Positions 34,529 through 43,468 are shown, counted from the stretch's first letter. The stretch: 64,000 bases of DNA from Mycobacterium sp. NS-7484 (GCF_001953975.1 NZ_MBEJ01000138.1:42873-106872); one strand, 5' to 3'. Numbers and translations: made by a program. Notes: generated by a model not told the origin, from the letters alone.

Positions 34529-35108
34529 CGAGCGGCCCCCCGCACTCGCCGCGGAAGCCCGCAGCGATCCGCCGGCCGCCGTAGGGGATCAGTTCGATTT
34601 CCTGGGTCACGCCCGGGTCGAACCGGGTCAGCCCGCCGGAAATGATGTTCTGCCGCTTGCCCCAGGCCGCCTTGCGGTCGAACTCCAGCGCAGAGTTCGT
34701 CTCGGCGAAGTGGTAGTGCGATCCGACGTGAATCGGCCGGTCCCCGGTATTGACCACCTTCACGGTGGTGACCTCACAGCCCACGTTGACCAGAACCGGG
34801 TCGGTGCCGAAGATGATCGCCCCGGGAGCCGAGGGTTTGGTACTGGAATCCGCCCCCGGTTGCACCAGGGCCAGGACGCCACCCTTGCCCGAGCCCAGAT
34901 ACACCGACTGCCCCGTGCCCGGGCGGTGGCGACGCACCGGCGGTGGGTTCATTGCGCCGACGACTTTTTCGAGCATGGGATTGTGCTGCAGAAGGCGTTG
35001 GCCTTCGGCGAACAGCCGGCTCGTCACGCCGAACAACTTCGAATTCCCCTGGGCCCGCTGCATCTGGTTGATGACAGAGTCCTTGACCTTGTCGGTGAGC
35101 CGTCCCAT
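34521..35108 (-). CDS. ureB: Urease beta subunit UreB with long N-terminal extension
   Basis: A 195-residue protein whose C-terminal 100 residues are a recognisable urease beta subunit: NTGDRPIHVGSHYHFAETNS, then ALEFDRKAAWGKR, and ELIPYGGRRIAAGF. Typical UreB has about 105 residues. Here about 90 extra residues precede the core (MGRLTDKVKDSVINQMQRAQ, then MLEKVVGAMNPPPVRRHRPG). The extension is basic and partly helical, and I do not recognise it. It overlaps the ureC start by 8 bp and lies 104 bp after ureA. Confidence 0.85.
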   Translation of the reverse strand: MGRLTDKVKDSVINQMQRAQGNSKLFGVTSRLFAEGQRLLQHNPMLEKVVGAMNPPPVRRHRPGTGQSVYLGSGKGGVLALVQPGADSSTKPSAPGAIIFGTDPVLVNVGCEVTTVKVVNTGDRPIHVGSHYHFAETNSALEFDRKAAWGKRQNIISGGLTRFDPGVTQEIELIPYGGRRIAAGFRGECGGPLDA

Positions 35109-35212
35109 CCGACGCCCCCAATTCGCTGCGATGAAGTGATACGCGACGCAGTTCCCGCTACGGCACCGCTCAAACGCAGCGAGCGCCTCCGGCGTTACGC
35201 ATCGTTACCCGC

Positions 35213-35515
35213 TCAAGTAATGGGTTGCGGCACGGTGACCAACTTGGTGCCGTCGGGAAAGGTCGCCTCGACTTGGAGTTGCTGGAGCATTTCCGGCACC
35301 CCGTCCATCACGTCCTTGCGTTTGAGGACTTTGCGGGCGTCGTTCTGGACGTCGGCTTTCTCTCGACCGTCCCGGGCGCATTCGAGGACGAACTGCGTCA
35401 GTATCGACGTGGCTTCCGGCAGGTTGAGTTTCAGTCCGCGCTCACGACGTTTCCGCGCCACCTCGGCCGCCGTGTGAACCAGAAGGAGCTCTTTTTCCTT
35501 CAGTGACAAGAACAC
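35213..35515 (-). CDS. ureA: Urease gamma subunit UreA
   Basis: A 100-residue gamma subunit. Motifs: SLKEKELLLVHTAAEVARKR, LKLNLPEATSILTQFVLECA, MDGVPEMLQQLQVEATFPDG, and TKLVTVPQPI. GTG at 35515 is chosen because it begins the family sequence; the open frame runs 165 codons further upstream but is low-complexity antisense sequence to the DUF2254 gene. First gene of ureABCFDG. The sequence is clearly more diverged than common actinobacterial UreA. Confidence 0.9.
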   Translation of the reverse strand: MFLSLKEKELLLVHTAAEVARKRRERGLKLNLPEATSILTQFVLECARDGREKADVQNDARKVLKRKDVMDGVPEMLQQLQVEATFPDGTKLVTVPQPIT

Positions 35516-35668
35516 GGCACCATCCCCTAACCCGTCTGCCCGCGACAGAGCAGACGACCGCGTTCGGAGGTACCCCGAGTCGGCGGATCCAAACTCGTCG
35601 CCACGTACTCGTCCCGCGTGGCGACATTTCCTGTTCTGACCCCGTCGCCGCCGATACCGTTGGTCTCC

Positions 35669-37009
35669 ATGACGCGCCGCCCTGAACCCTTGGCCGCCTT
35701 GCGGATCTCCACGGCGCTGTACCGGTTCCGCGAAAGCTTGTTCGCGTTGCCGACGCTGGTGGTGGTCGGCGGCGTGATCCTGGCGGAGACGACGGCCTTT
35801 CTCGATCACCTCGTAGGAGTAGACAGACCGCTGCCGTTCACGGTGCAGATGAACAGCAATGGCGCCACGTGGCTGCTCAGCACCGTCGCCGGTGCCACCA
35901 TCACGACCGCCGGGGTGGTGTTCTCGTTGACCGTGGTGAGTCTGCAGTTGGCCAGCAGCCAGTTCTCGCCGCGGGTGCTGCGATCGTTCATCCGCGACCG
36001 GGTCAGCCAATTCGTGATCGGTTTGCTGGTGGCGACTTTCGTGTTCTGCGTGTTGGTGCTACGGCACATCAGCGGCGATACCACCTCCAATGCGCCACAG
36101 ATATCGATGACCGTTGCGATCGTTCTGGCCGTCACGACGGTGCTGCTGATCATCGCCTATCTCAACCGACTGGCCCACGGTCTGCAGGTTGGCGAAGTGG
36201 TGCGCACCATCGCCGCAGAAGCCGAAGCGGTGATCGCCACGACGGCGTGTCAGGCGCACGATGACAGGCCCCATGCACCAAGCTCGATCGACATCCCCGA
36301 TGATCGCCTGTCAGTCCGGGCCCAACGCGATGGATGGGTGACCCAGGCGCCCAGCAGGTTTATTCTCGACGCCGTTCCGCCCTCGACCGTCGTGCGTCTG
36401 GAAACCCGTACCGGGGCTTACATTCACCGTGGCGAGGTGTTGATGACCCTCTGGCCGGTCCCAGACCAACCGGCCAAGGTGCAGACCGCGCTGTTGTCGA
36501 CCGTCGAGATCGCCGACGTTCGAACCATGCAGCAAGACATCGACTTCGGCATCCGCCAACTGGTCGACGTCGCGCTGCGGGCGCTCAGTTCCGCGATCAA
36601 CGATCCCACCACCGCCACCGAAGTGGTGCTGAGGTTGGGCAGCTTGCTGCGAATCCTGCTGGCCTCGGACCTGCCTCCGGCGTCGGTGGCGGGGATCGAT
36701 GGCAGGGTCCTGCTGCGGCCCTGGGATCTGTCGCACGACGAGTACATCGAGCACGCGTTCGACCAGATCCGACAAACCGGCACCACCCAACCGCACGTCG
36801 TCACGGCGTTGTTGCGGGTGCTGCGGATGTTGATCGACCACAGCCGTGATGTGGGCCGTGACCAGCACATTCCAGCGCTGCGCAGCCAGGTCCGGCGCCT
36901 GATGGAGACGATGGCCGTGCAACCGCAGCTCCATCCGGCCGACCTGGCCCGGTTGCAGACGCTGGCCCAGGAGCGGGGCGTCGACCCCGCCGAACACGAC
37001 GCCGAATGA
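35669..37009 (+). CDS. DUF2254 integral membrane protein
   Basis: A 446-residue protein of the DUF2254 family. Four hydrophobic segments lie in the first half (LPTLVVVGGVILAETTAFL, TVAGATITTAGVVFSLTVVS, VIGLLVATFVFCVLVLRHIS, VAIVLAVTTVLLIIAYLNRL). A soluble C-terminal part follows with the conserved DIDFGIRQLVDVALRALSSA and INDPTTA. The ATG at 35669 is favoured over a GTG at 35618 because TACCGT at 35655-35660 would start the mRNA at about 35667. It is divergent from ureA. Biochemical role unknown; membership is secure. Confidence 0.85.
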   Translation: MTRRPEPLAALRISTALYRFRESLFALPTLVVVGGVILAETTAFLDHLVGVDRPLPFTVQMNSNGATWLLSTVAGATITTAGVVFSLTVVSLQLASSQFSPRVLRSFIRDRVSQFVIGLLVATFVFCVLVLRHISGDTTSNAPQISMTVAIVLAVTTVLLIIAYLNRLAHGLQVGEVVRTIAAEAEAVIATTACQAHDDRPHAPSSIDIPDDRLSVRAQRDGWVTQAPSRFILDAVPPSTVVRLETRTGAYIHRGEVLMTLWPVPDQPAKVQTALLSTVEIADVRTMQQDIDFGIRQLVDVALRALSSAINDPTTATEVVLRLGSLLRILLASDLPPASVAGIDGRVLLRPWDLSHDEYIEHAFDQIRQTGTTQPHVVTALLRVLRMLIDHSRDVGRDQHIPALRSQVRRLMETMAVQPQLHPADLARLQTLAQERGVDPAEHDAE

Positions 37010-37033
37010 GCCGTGAGAGCCCGCCGGTGGATG

Positions 37034-37660
37034 TCAGCGTTGTCCGGGTGGCCGCGGAGCGTGCAGGTCGAAGCGAACCCCGACCATGCGGATCACAAAA
37101 CACACGCTCGCCGCACCCAGGGCGGCAATGGTGCCGCGGTGGCCGAGCAGATACCCGGCCGCGGCGAAACCCGCGCCGATCAACGCCGGGATCGCATACA
37201 GCTCACTGCGTAGCACCGTCGGAATCCGTCCGATCATCACGTCGCGGATGGTGCCGCCGCCGACGGCGGTGACCGTTCCCACGATCATCGCTTGTGGCAC
37301 ACCGAATCCCAGATCCAACGCCTTGTACGCGGCCAGGACCGCGAACACGCTCAGCCCGATCGCGTCGAGCACCGTGATCGTCATCGCCAACCGATCCAGC
37401 CTGCGGCTGAGCGCGAATGCCACCAGGCCGCCGCCGGCCGCCAGAGCCAGATATCGCCAATCGACGAACGTGGCCGGCGGGAGCGCATCCAACAGCACAT
37501 CGCGGATCGTCCCGCCGCCCAAACCGGTGAACATGCCCAGGGCGATCACACCGAAGATGTCGAGCCGCTCGGCGCGCACCGCGGTCAGCGCGCCGTTGAG
37601 GGCGAACGCGAATGTGCCGACCAGGTCGAGCACCAGGAGCAGTGGCGTTTCGGTCGACAT
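37034..37660 (-). CDS. TRIC-like (UPF0126) membrane channel protein
   Basis: A 208-residue membrane protein with about six to seven helices, built of two related halves. Each contains the conserved sequence GGGTIRDV (in LGGGTIRDVLLDA and VGGGTIRDVMIGRIP). This matches the prokaryotic TRIC/UPF0126 family, members of which form trimeric K+ channels. ATG at 37660. Its start is 22 bp from that of the divergent M20 gene, and a palindromic GGTATACC lies between them. Confidence 0.85.
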   Translation of the reverse strand: MSTETPLLLVLDLVGTFAFALNGALTAVRAERLDIFGVIALGMFTGLGGGTIRDVLLDALPPATFVDWRYLALAAGGGLVAFALSRRLDRLAMTITVLDAIGLSVFAVLAAYKALDLGFGVPQAMIVGTVTAVGGGTIRDVMIGRIPTVLRSELYAIPALIGAGFAAAGYLLGHRGTIAALGAASVCFVIRMVGVRFDLHAPRPPGQR

Positions 37661-37667
37661 GGACTGA

Positions 37668-37675
37668 GGTATACC
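37668..37675. promoter_or_regulatory. Symmetrical -10 element GGTATACC in a 22-bp divergent gap
   Basis: The perfect palindrome GGTATACC would serve as a TATACC -10 hexamer on both strands. On either strand the predicted transcript start falls one base before the start codon (GTG 37683 plus; ATG 37660 minus). The last base is C rather than the usual T, so strength is uncertain. Confidence 0.4.
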
Positions 37676-37682
37676 CCACCGC

Positions 37683-38951
37683 GTGACCGCATCAGCGCAA
37701 GCCGTCGCTACCGTGCTCGGCGGCCTGGACCGGATCCGCTCGTGGCAGGAAAGCCTTTATCGAGACCTGCACGAGCATCCCGAGCTGTCACACCGGGAAT
37801 CCGAAACCGCGGCAAAGGTCGTCGAGCGGCTCCGGCAGTTCGGCTACCAGGTGCACGACGGCATCGGCGGAACCGGCGTGGTCGGCATCCTGGCGAACGG
37901 ATCAGGCGCCACCGTGCTGTTGCGGGCCGACATGGATGCGCTGCCCGTGCAAGAGGCCACCGGACTCGAGTACGCCAGCACCGTGCGGGTCACCGACCGT
38001 CAGGGCAATGAGGTCCCGGTGATGCACGCCTGCGGGCACGACGTCCATGTGACAGCGCTGCTCGGTGCGGCCCAACTGCTCGCCGAGGGGCGCGAGCATT
38101 GGCAGGGGACCCTGGTGGTGCTCTTCCAGCCCGCCGAGGAGACCGGTGACGGCGCCCGTGGCATGGTCGATGACGGCCTGGCCGAGTTGCTGCCGAAGGT
38201 CGACGTCGCGTTCGCGCAACATGTTCTGCCCGCGCCCGCGGGTCGGGTCGGCACCCGCGCCGGCCCGGTGTTGTCCGCGGCAGACAGTGTGCGGATCACG
38301 GTGTACGGCAGGGGAGCTCACGGATCCATGCCGCAGGCTGCGATCGATCCGGTGGTGCTCGCGGCGATGATCGTCATCCGCCTGCAGACCGTCGTCGCAC
38401 GCGAGATCGCCCCCGGTGAACCGGCGGTGCTCACCATCGGCAGCCTCCATGCCGGGACCAAGAGCAACGTGATCGCCGACCGTGCCGTACTCGAGCTCAA
38501 CATCCGCACCTACGACGAGCGGACGCGCACCTCGATGCTCGACTCCATCCGCCGGATCGTCACCGCCGAATGCGCGGCCTCGAGATCACCGAAGGAACCG
38601 GAATTCGAACTGTTCGACCGGTTTCCGTTGACCGACAACGATGTCGAGGTCACCACTCGGGTGGAATCGGCCTTCGGGGCGTACTTCGACGATCGGTGGG
38701 GCCGGATGCCGCAGGGTAGTGCCAGCGAAGATTTCAGCGATATCCCCGCCGCACTCGGTACGCCCTACACCTACTGGGGTATCGGCGGCATCGACCCGGC
38801 GGTCTATCGCGCCGCGGCCGATGCCGGGCGGGTCGACCAGGACATCCCGGTCAACCACTCGCCGACATTCGCACCCGTCATCCAGCCGACGCTGGACACC
38901 GGCACCGAGGCGCTCGTCGTGGCGGCCTTGGCCTGGCTCGAAAAGGGTTGA
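37683..38951 (+). CDS. M20-family amidohydrolase (N-acyl amino acid / hippurate hydrolase type)
   Basis: A 422-residue metal-dependent amidohydrolase that removes acyl groups from amino-acid or auxin-like amides. Metal and catalytic residues: RADMDALPVQE, MHACGHDVHVTALLG, LFQPAEETGDGARGM, AQHVLPAPAG and the C-terminal VNHSPTFAP. The lid domain with GRGAHGSMPQAAIDPV is present. GTG start at 37683, next to the shared divergent promoter. The substrate cannot be read from the sequence; the actinobacterial AmiA/AmiB group is the nearest by motif. Confidence 0.9.
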   Translation: MTASAQAVATVLGGLDRIRSWQESLYRDLHEHPELSHRESETAAKVVERLRQFGYQVHDGIGGTGVVGILANGSGATVLLRADMDALPVQEATGLEYASTVRVTDRQGNEVPVMHACGHDVHVTALLGAAQLLAEGREHWQGTLVVLFQPAEETGDGARGMVDDGLAELLPKVDVAFAQHVLPAPAGRVGTRAGPVLSAADSVRITVYGRGAHGSMPQAAIDPVVLAAMIVIRLQTVVAREIAPGEPAVLTIGSLHAGTKSNVIADRAVLELNIRTYDERTRTSMLDSIRRIVTAECAASRSPKEPEFELFDRFPLTDNDVEVTTRVESAFGAYFDDRWGRMPQGSASEDFSDIPAALGTPYTYWGIGGIDPAVYRAAADAGRVDQDIPVNHSPTFAPVIQPTLDTGTEALVVAALAWLEKG

Positions 38952-39011
38952 CGCCGCGGCGGTGTGGGAAACCGCACCGATACCGCATCGATCTTGTTAA
39001 GGTTTCGCCTC

Positions 39012-40325
39012 ATGGGTCGGGGGGTCGCCGCGATGGTCGGCGCGGTCATGTTGGCGCTGTTCGCGGTATTGGCTCCCACCGCTTGGGCTGATCCGTCCAA
39101 CGACGGACACGACCCCATCTTCAACGAGGACGAGTACATCGAGTTCTACACCCCGCCGGACCCGTTGCCGCCAGGCTCGCCCGGGGACGTGCTCAAGTCC
39201 GAGCCGTCACGACTGGTGCTGGAACCCTCCGGTCAGCTCGGCATGATCGTCGCGGACGGAACGCGAATCATGTACCGCAGCACCGACGCTCGTGGCAACC
39301 CGATGGCCGTGACGGGAACGTACTTCGAGCCGCACAACCCGTGGCCGGGTCAGGGCCCGCGCCCGTTGATCGTCTACGGGCCCGGAACCCAGGGGCAGGG
39401 TGATCAGTGCGCGCCGTCGCGTCAGTTCAATCAGGGCATCCACTGGTCGCCGTGGCTGGACATCACGTTCAACTACGAAGAGATGTTCGTCGCGACCATG
39501 GTGGCCCGCGGATTTGCCATCGTGATGACCGACTATCAAGGGCTGGGCACGCCCGGACTGCACACCTACGTCAACCGCGTCGCGCAGGGCAATGCGATGC
39601 TGGACGCCGGCCGGGCCGCGCTGAAACTGCCCGGCACGTCACTGGATCCACATGGGCCGGTGGCCTTTTGGGGTTATTCGCAGGGTGGTGGGGCAGCGGC
39701 GTCGGCCGCCGAACTCGCCTCGTCCTACGCGCCGGATCTGCATGTAGTGGGCACCTACGCCGGTGCCCCGACGGCTGACCTCAAAGAACTGTTCCCCTAC
39801 GCCGACGGCAGCGCGCTGGTGGGCGTGGTGGGATATGCGCTGAACTCGGTGATCACCAGTTATCCGGAATTCGAGGATCTGATCCGCTCCAAGCTCACGC
39901 CACGCGGCGCGGACCTGCTGCAGAAAGTGCAGGATCAGTGCATCGCCGAGACGATCACCAAATTCATGTTCCGGCACCTACAGCCGTACTTCAACGTCGA
40001 CATCTACCAAGCGGTGAACGAAGAGCCGTTCAGCACGCTGTTCGACATGCAGAAGATCGGCCGATATACGCCGAACGCGCCGGTGCTGATCCTGAGCAAC
40101 CGATATGACCCACTGGTGCCGTGGACGGCGGCCAACCAACTCGGGCGGGACTGGTGTGAGAAGGGGGCCGACGTCCAGTTCTGGACGAACGAAGAGCCGC
40201 CGTTCCTGAACAAGTTGGTGATCAACCACGCGTTGCCGATGCTGGTCGACGGGGAACGGGCGATGCAGTGGATCGCCGACCGCTTCAACGGATTACCGAC
40301 CACCCCCAACTGTGGGGAGTTCTGA
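39012..40325 (+). CDS. Secreted lipase/esterase (LIP family)
   Basis: A 437-residue exported alpha/beta hydrolase of the secretory lipase family. Signal peptide: MVGAVMLALFAVLAPTAWA with cleavage before DPSN. Catalytic serine in AFWGYSQGGGAAASA; the likely acid is in LILSNRYDPLVPWTAANQ and the His in LVINHALPMLVDG. Cysteines near DQCAPSR, QDQCIAE and PNCGEF suggest disulfides. The ATG at 39012 is chosen over a GTG at 38964 because it begins the signal peptide and TAAGGT at 38998-39003 would start transcription about two bases upstream. Expected to hydrolyse extracellular acylglycerols. Confidence 0.88.
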   Translation: MGRGVAAMVGAVMLALFAVLAPTAWADPSNDGHDPIFNEDEYIEFYTPPDPLPPGSPGDVLKSEPSRLVLEPSGQLGMIVADGTRIMYRSTDARGNPMAVTGTYFEPHNPWPGQGPRPLIVYGPGTQGQGDQCAPSRQFNQGIHWSPWLDITFNYEEMFVATMVARGFAIVMTDYQGLGTPGLHTYVNRVAQGNAMLDAGRAALKLPGTSLDPHGPVAFWGYSQGGGAAASAAELASSYAPDLHVVGTYAGAPTADLKELFPYADGSALVGVVGYALNSVITSYPEFEDLIRSKLTPRGADLLQKVQDQCIAETITKFMFRHLQPYFNVDIYQAVNEEPFSTLFDMQKIGRYTPNAPVLILSNRYDPLVPWTAANQLGRDWCEKGADVQFWTNEEPPFLNKLVINHALPMLVDGERAMQWIADRFNGLPTTPNCGEF

Positions 40326-40335
40326 CCCTGACCGC

Positions 40336-40392
40336 CGAATGTGTAGAAGATCGCGAGATTTCTCGCTCATCGCACGATCTTCTTCACATTCG
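40336..40392. repeat. Intergenic inverted repeat with nested hairpin
   Basis: The 18-nt arms at 40336-40353 and 40375-40392 are complementary at 17 of 18 positions (left begins CGAATGTG, right ends CACATTCG). Between them GCGAGA-TT-TCTCGC (40352-40365) forms a second, alternative stem. It follows the lipase stop by 10 bp and precedes the tmk promoter; likely a terminator. Confidence 0.75.
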
Positions 40393-40426
40393 TCAGTCAA
40401 TTGCACGCACCAGTTAGGCTGCCCGC

Positions 40427-41059
40427 GTGCTCATCGCGATCGAGGGCGTCGACGGCGCCGGCAAGCGCACGTTGACGGGCGGCCTACGGGCGGCGTTCGA
40501 GTCCGACCACAAATCGGTCGGCACGCTGGCGTTCCCGCGCTATCACCATTCGGTGCCCGCGGACCTGGCCGCCGAGGCGTTGCACGGCGCCCACGGGGAT
40601 CTGGCCGACTCGGTGTATGCGATGGCCACGCTGTTCGCGCTCGACCGCGCCGGGGCGCGGGAGGAGATCGAACATCTGCAGGCGGCCTACGACGTTGTCA
40701 TCCTGGATCGCTACGTCGCCTCGAACGCCGCCTACAGCGCCGCCCGATTGCATCAGGGCGCAGACGGAGACGTGGTGGTCTGGGTGCGCGACCTCGAGTT
40801 CGACCGTCTCAAACTTCCCGCGCCCGACTGGCAGGTGCTGCTCGACGTGCCGACCGAGTTGGCGGCTCGGCGCGCCGAGCATCGGGCCAACACCGAGGCC
40901 GATCGCGCCAAGGACGCGTATGAGCGCGACGGTGGGTTGCAACAGCGCACCGGTGCGGTCTACGCGGCGCTGGCGGCCGCCGATTGGTGCGGTCGGTGGG
41001 CCGTCGCCGGGCCGGATGTGGACCCGGAGGTCCTGGCTCGTCGGCTGAACAGCAGATAA
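40427..41059 (+). CDS. tmk: Thymidylate kinase
   Basis: A 210-residue dTMP kinase producing dTDP for DNA synthesis. P-loop IEGVDGAGKRTLTGGL, where Arg replaces the usual Ser as in other mycobacteria; the DRY-like motif VILDRYVASNAAYSAARLHQ; lid region with ERDGGLQQRTGAVYAAL. GTG start at 40427: TAGGCT at 40415-40420 places the transcription start exactly on the GTG, so the mRNA should be leaderless. It begins the conserved block tmk-mtrA-mtrB-lpqB. Confidence 0.93.
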   Translation: MLIAIEGVDGAGKRTLTGGLRAAFESDHKSVGTLAFPRYHHSVPADLAAEALHGAHGDLADSVYAMATLFALDRAGAREEIEHLQAAYDVVILDRYVASNAAYSAARLHQGADGDVVVWVRDLEFDRLKLPAPDWQVLLDVPTELAARRAEHRANTEADRAKDAYERDGGLQQRTGAVYAALAAADWCGRWAVAGPDVDPEVLARRLNSR

Positions 41060-41111
41060 AGCGGAGAAACCCGCGTGTGGTAGCCCGGTTTTATCGCGAT
41101 CGGGTGACACC

Positions 41112-41798
41112 ATGGACACCATGAGGCAAAGGATCCTTGTCGTCGACGACGACCCATCACTGGCCGAGATGCTCACCATCGTCTTGCGTGGTGAAGGATT
41201 CGACACCGCGGTGATCGGGGATGGCAGCCAGGCGCTGACCGCTGTCCGTGAACTGCGGCCCGATCTGGTCCTGCTGGACCTGATGCTGCCCGGCATGAAC
41301 GGCATCGACGTGTGCCGGGTGCTCCGTGCCGATTCCGGCGTGCCGATCGTCATGCTGACCGCCAAGACGGACACCGTCGACGTCGTGCTCGGCCTGGAAT
41401 CCGGCGCCGACGACTACGTGATGAAGCCGTTCAAGCCCAAGGAGCTGGTGGCCCGGGTGCGCGCCCGGCTGCGTCGCAACGAGGACGAGCCCGCCGAGCT
41501 GCTGTCGATCAACGACGTGGAGATCGACGTGCCGGCCCACAAGGTGACCCGCCAAGGCGAGCAGATTTCGCTGACACCGCTGGAATTCGACCTGCTGGTG
41601 GCGCTGGCACGCAAACCACGGCAGGTGTTTACTCGTGATGTGCTGCTCGAACAGGTGTGGGGATACCGTCACCCCGCCGACACCCGTTTGGTGAACGTGC
41701 ATGTCCAGCGGTTGCGGGCCAAGGTTGAGAAGGACCCGGAGAACCCGCAGGTGGTGTTGACCGTTCGAGGAGTGGGATACAAGGCCGGACCCCCGTGA
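41112..41798 (+). CDS. mtrA: Response regulator MtrA
   Basis: A 228-residue OmpR-class response regulator, essential in M. tuberculosis; it controls cell division, wall and replication genes. Receiver domain: VVDDDPSLAEML, phosphoacceptor D56 in LVLLDLMLPGMNG, and MLTAKTDT. The winged-helix domain ends with the family segment DTRLVNVHVQRLRAKVEKDP. The sequence is almost invariant across mycobacteria. ATG at 41112 (MDTMRQR), with a second ATG three codons later. The stop overlaps mtrB. Confidence 0.97.
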   Translation: MDTMRQRILVVDDDPSLAEMLTIVLRGEGFDTAVIGDGSQALTAVRELRPDLVLLDLMLPGMNGIDVCRVLRADSGVPIVMLTAKTDTVDVVLGLESGADDYVMKPFKPKELVARVRARLRRNEDEPAELLSINDVEIDVPAHKVTRQGEQISLTPLEFDLLVALARKPRQVFTRDVLLEQVWGYRHPADTRLVNVHVQRLRAKVEKDPENPQVVLTVRGVGYKAGPP

Positions 41799-43468
41799 TA
41801 TTCGGCTCCAGACGGCGCATCCGTGGTCGCTGGGGAGGTTCCGGCCCACTGTTGCGCGGATTGGGGACGCTCGGCAGGGCCCTGAGTCTGGTGTGGCGAC
41901 GCTCGCTGCAGATGCGGGTCGTCACGTTGACCCTGGGTCTTTCGCTGGCCGTCATCATGGTCCTCGGCTTTGTGCTGACCAGCCAGATCACCGACCGGAT
42001 TCTCGAAGTGAAGGTGAAGGCGGCCACCGAGGAGATCGAGCGCGCCCGCGTCACGGTCGGCGGCATCGTCGGCGGTGAGGAGAGCCGCTCGCTGGACAGC
42101 AGCCTGCAGCTGGCCCGCAACACCCTGATCGATCGCAAGGCCGACGCCCGCGCCGACGTGGCCGGGGCGTTCGATGCGGTGCTCATCGTGCCCGGCGACG
42201 GACCCCGCGAAGCCGCCGCGGCCGGACCGGTCCAGCAGGTGCCCAAGGCCCTGCGTGACTTCGTCAAGGCCGGGCAGGTCAGCTACCAGTACGCCACGGT
42301 TTCCACCGACGGGTTCGCCGGGCCGGCGCTGATCGTCGGCAGCCCCGCCTCGTCGTCGGTGCCCAATCTTGAGCTGTACCTGATCTTTCCGCTGAACAAC
42401 GAGGAAAGCACGATCTCGTTGGTGCGCGGCACGATGGCCACCGGCGGCGTGGTGTTGCTGGGGCTGCTCGCGGCGATCGCCCTGGTGGTGGCGCGTCAGA
42501 TCGTGCAGCCGGTGCGCTCGGCCTCACGCATCGCCGAGCGTTTTGCCGAGGGGCACCTGACCGAGCGGATGCCGGTACGCGGCGAGGACGACATGGCGCG
42601 GCTGGCGGTGTCGTTCAACGACATGGCCGAGAGCCTGTCGCGGCAGATCCAGCAGCTCGAGGAGTTCGGTAATCTGCAGCGCCGCTTCACCTCTGACGTC
42701 AGCCACGAACTGCGCACGCCGCTGACCACGGTGCGCATGGCCGCCGACCTGATCCATGACCACATCCACGACTCCGGGGAAGATCTGGACCCGGCGCTGC
42801 GTCGCTCCACCGAGCTGATGGTCAACGAACTGGACCGGTTCGAGACCCTGCTGGCCGACCTGTTGGAGATCTCCCGCCACGACGCCGGTGTGGCCGAACT
42901 GTCGGTGGAGTCGGTGGATCTGCGTTCGACGGTGCAGAGCGCGCTGGACAACGTCGGGCACCTGGCCGCCGACGCCGAGGTCGAACTCGACGTGGACATG
43001 CCGGCCGACGAGGTGATCGCCGAGGTGGATCCGCGCCGGGTGGAACGCATCTTGCGCAATCTCATCGCCAACGCCATCGACCATGCCGAGCGCAAACCGG
43101 TACGCATCCGGATGGCCGCCGACGAGGACACCGTCGCGGTCACCGTCCGCGACTTCGGCGTCGGGCTGCGGCCCGGCGAAGAGAAGCTTGTGTTCAGCCG
43201 ATTCTGGCGGTCGGACCCCTCGCGGGTGCGCCGCTCCGGCGGCACCGGGCTGGGCCTGGCCATCAGCATCGAGGACGCGCGTCTGCACCAGGGCCGGCTG
43301 GAGGCCTGGGGTGAACCGGGTAAGGGTGCCTGCTTCAGGTTGACGCTGCCCCTGGTTCGCGGCCACAAGGTGACCACGAGCCCACTGCCCCTGAAACCCG
43401 TTGCGCCGCAGCAGGGTACGCGCCGACGTGCGAACCGAGATCGGGAGCCTGCGGAGGAGAGCGTGTGA
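41795..43468 (+). CDS. mtrB: Sensor histidine kinase MtrB
   Basis: A 557-residue membrane kinase, partner of MtrA, located at septa and poles. A first transmembrane helix (VTLTLGLSLAVIMVLGFVL) and a second (TGGVVLLGLLAAIALVVARQ) enclose an extracytoplasmic sensor. HAMP follows, then the H box SDVSHELRTPLTTVRMAADL, N box RILRNLIANAIDHAE, and ATP-binding glycine boxes RDFGVGLRPGEE and GGTGLGLAIS. GTG start overlapping mtrA by GTGA, and its stop overlaps lpqB in the same way, so the three are translationally coupled. Confidence 0.97.
   Translation: MIFGSRRRIRGRWGGSGPLLRGLGTLGRALSLVWRRSLQMRVVTLTLGLSLAVIMVLGFVLTSQITDRILEVKVKAATEEIERARVTVGGIVGGEESRSLDSSLQLARNTLIDRKADARADVAGAFDAVLIVPGDGPREAAAAGPVQQVPKALRDFVKAGQVSYQYATVSTDGFAGPALIVGSPASSSVPNLELYLIFPLNNEESTISLVRGTMATGGVVLLGLLAAIALVVARQIVQPVRSASRIAERFAEGHLTERMPVRGEDDMARLAVSFNDMAESLSRQIQQLEEFGNLQRRFTSDVSHELRTPLTTVRMAADLIHDHIHDSGEDLDPALRRSTELMVNELDRFETLLADLLEISRHDAGVAELSVESVDLRSTVQSALDNVGHLAADAEVELDVDMPADEVIAEVDPRRVERILRNLIANAIDHAERKPVRIRMAADEDTVAVTVRDFGVGLRPGEEKLVFSRFWRSDPSRVRRSGGTGLGLAISIEDARLHQGRLEAWGEPGKGACFRLTLPLVRGHKVTTSPLPLKPVAPQQGTRRRANRDREPAEESV

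Noticed and set aside
35516..36010. 165-residue N-terminal extension of UreA
   Set aside because: Low-complexity sequence antisense to the DUF2254 gene; the urease gamma fold starts at the GTG at 35515.
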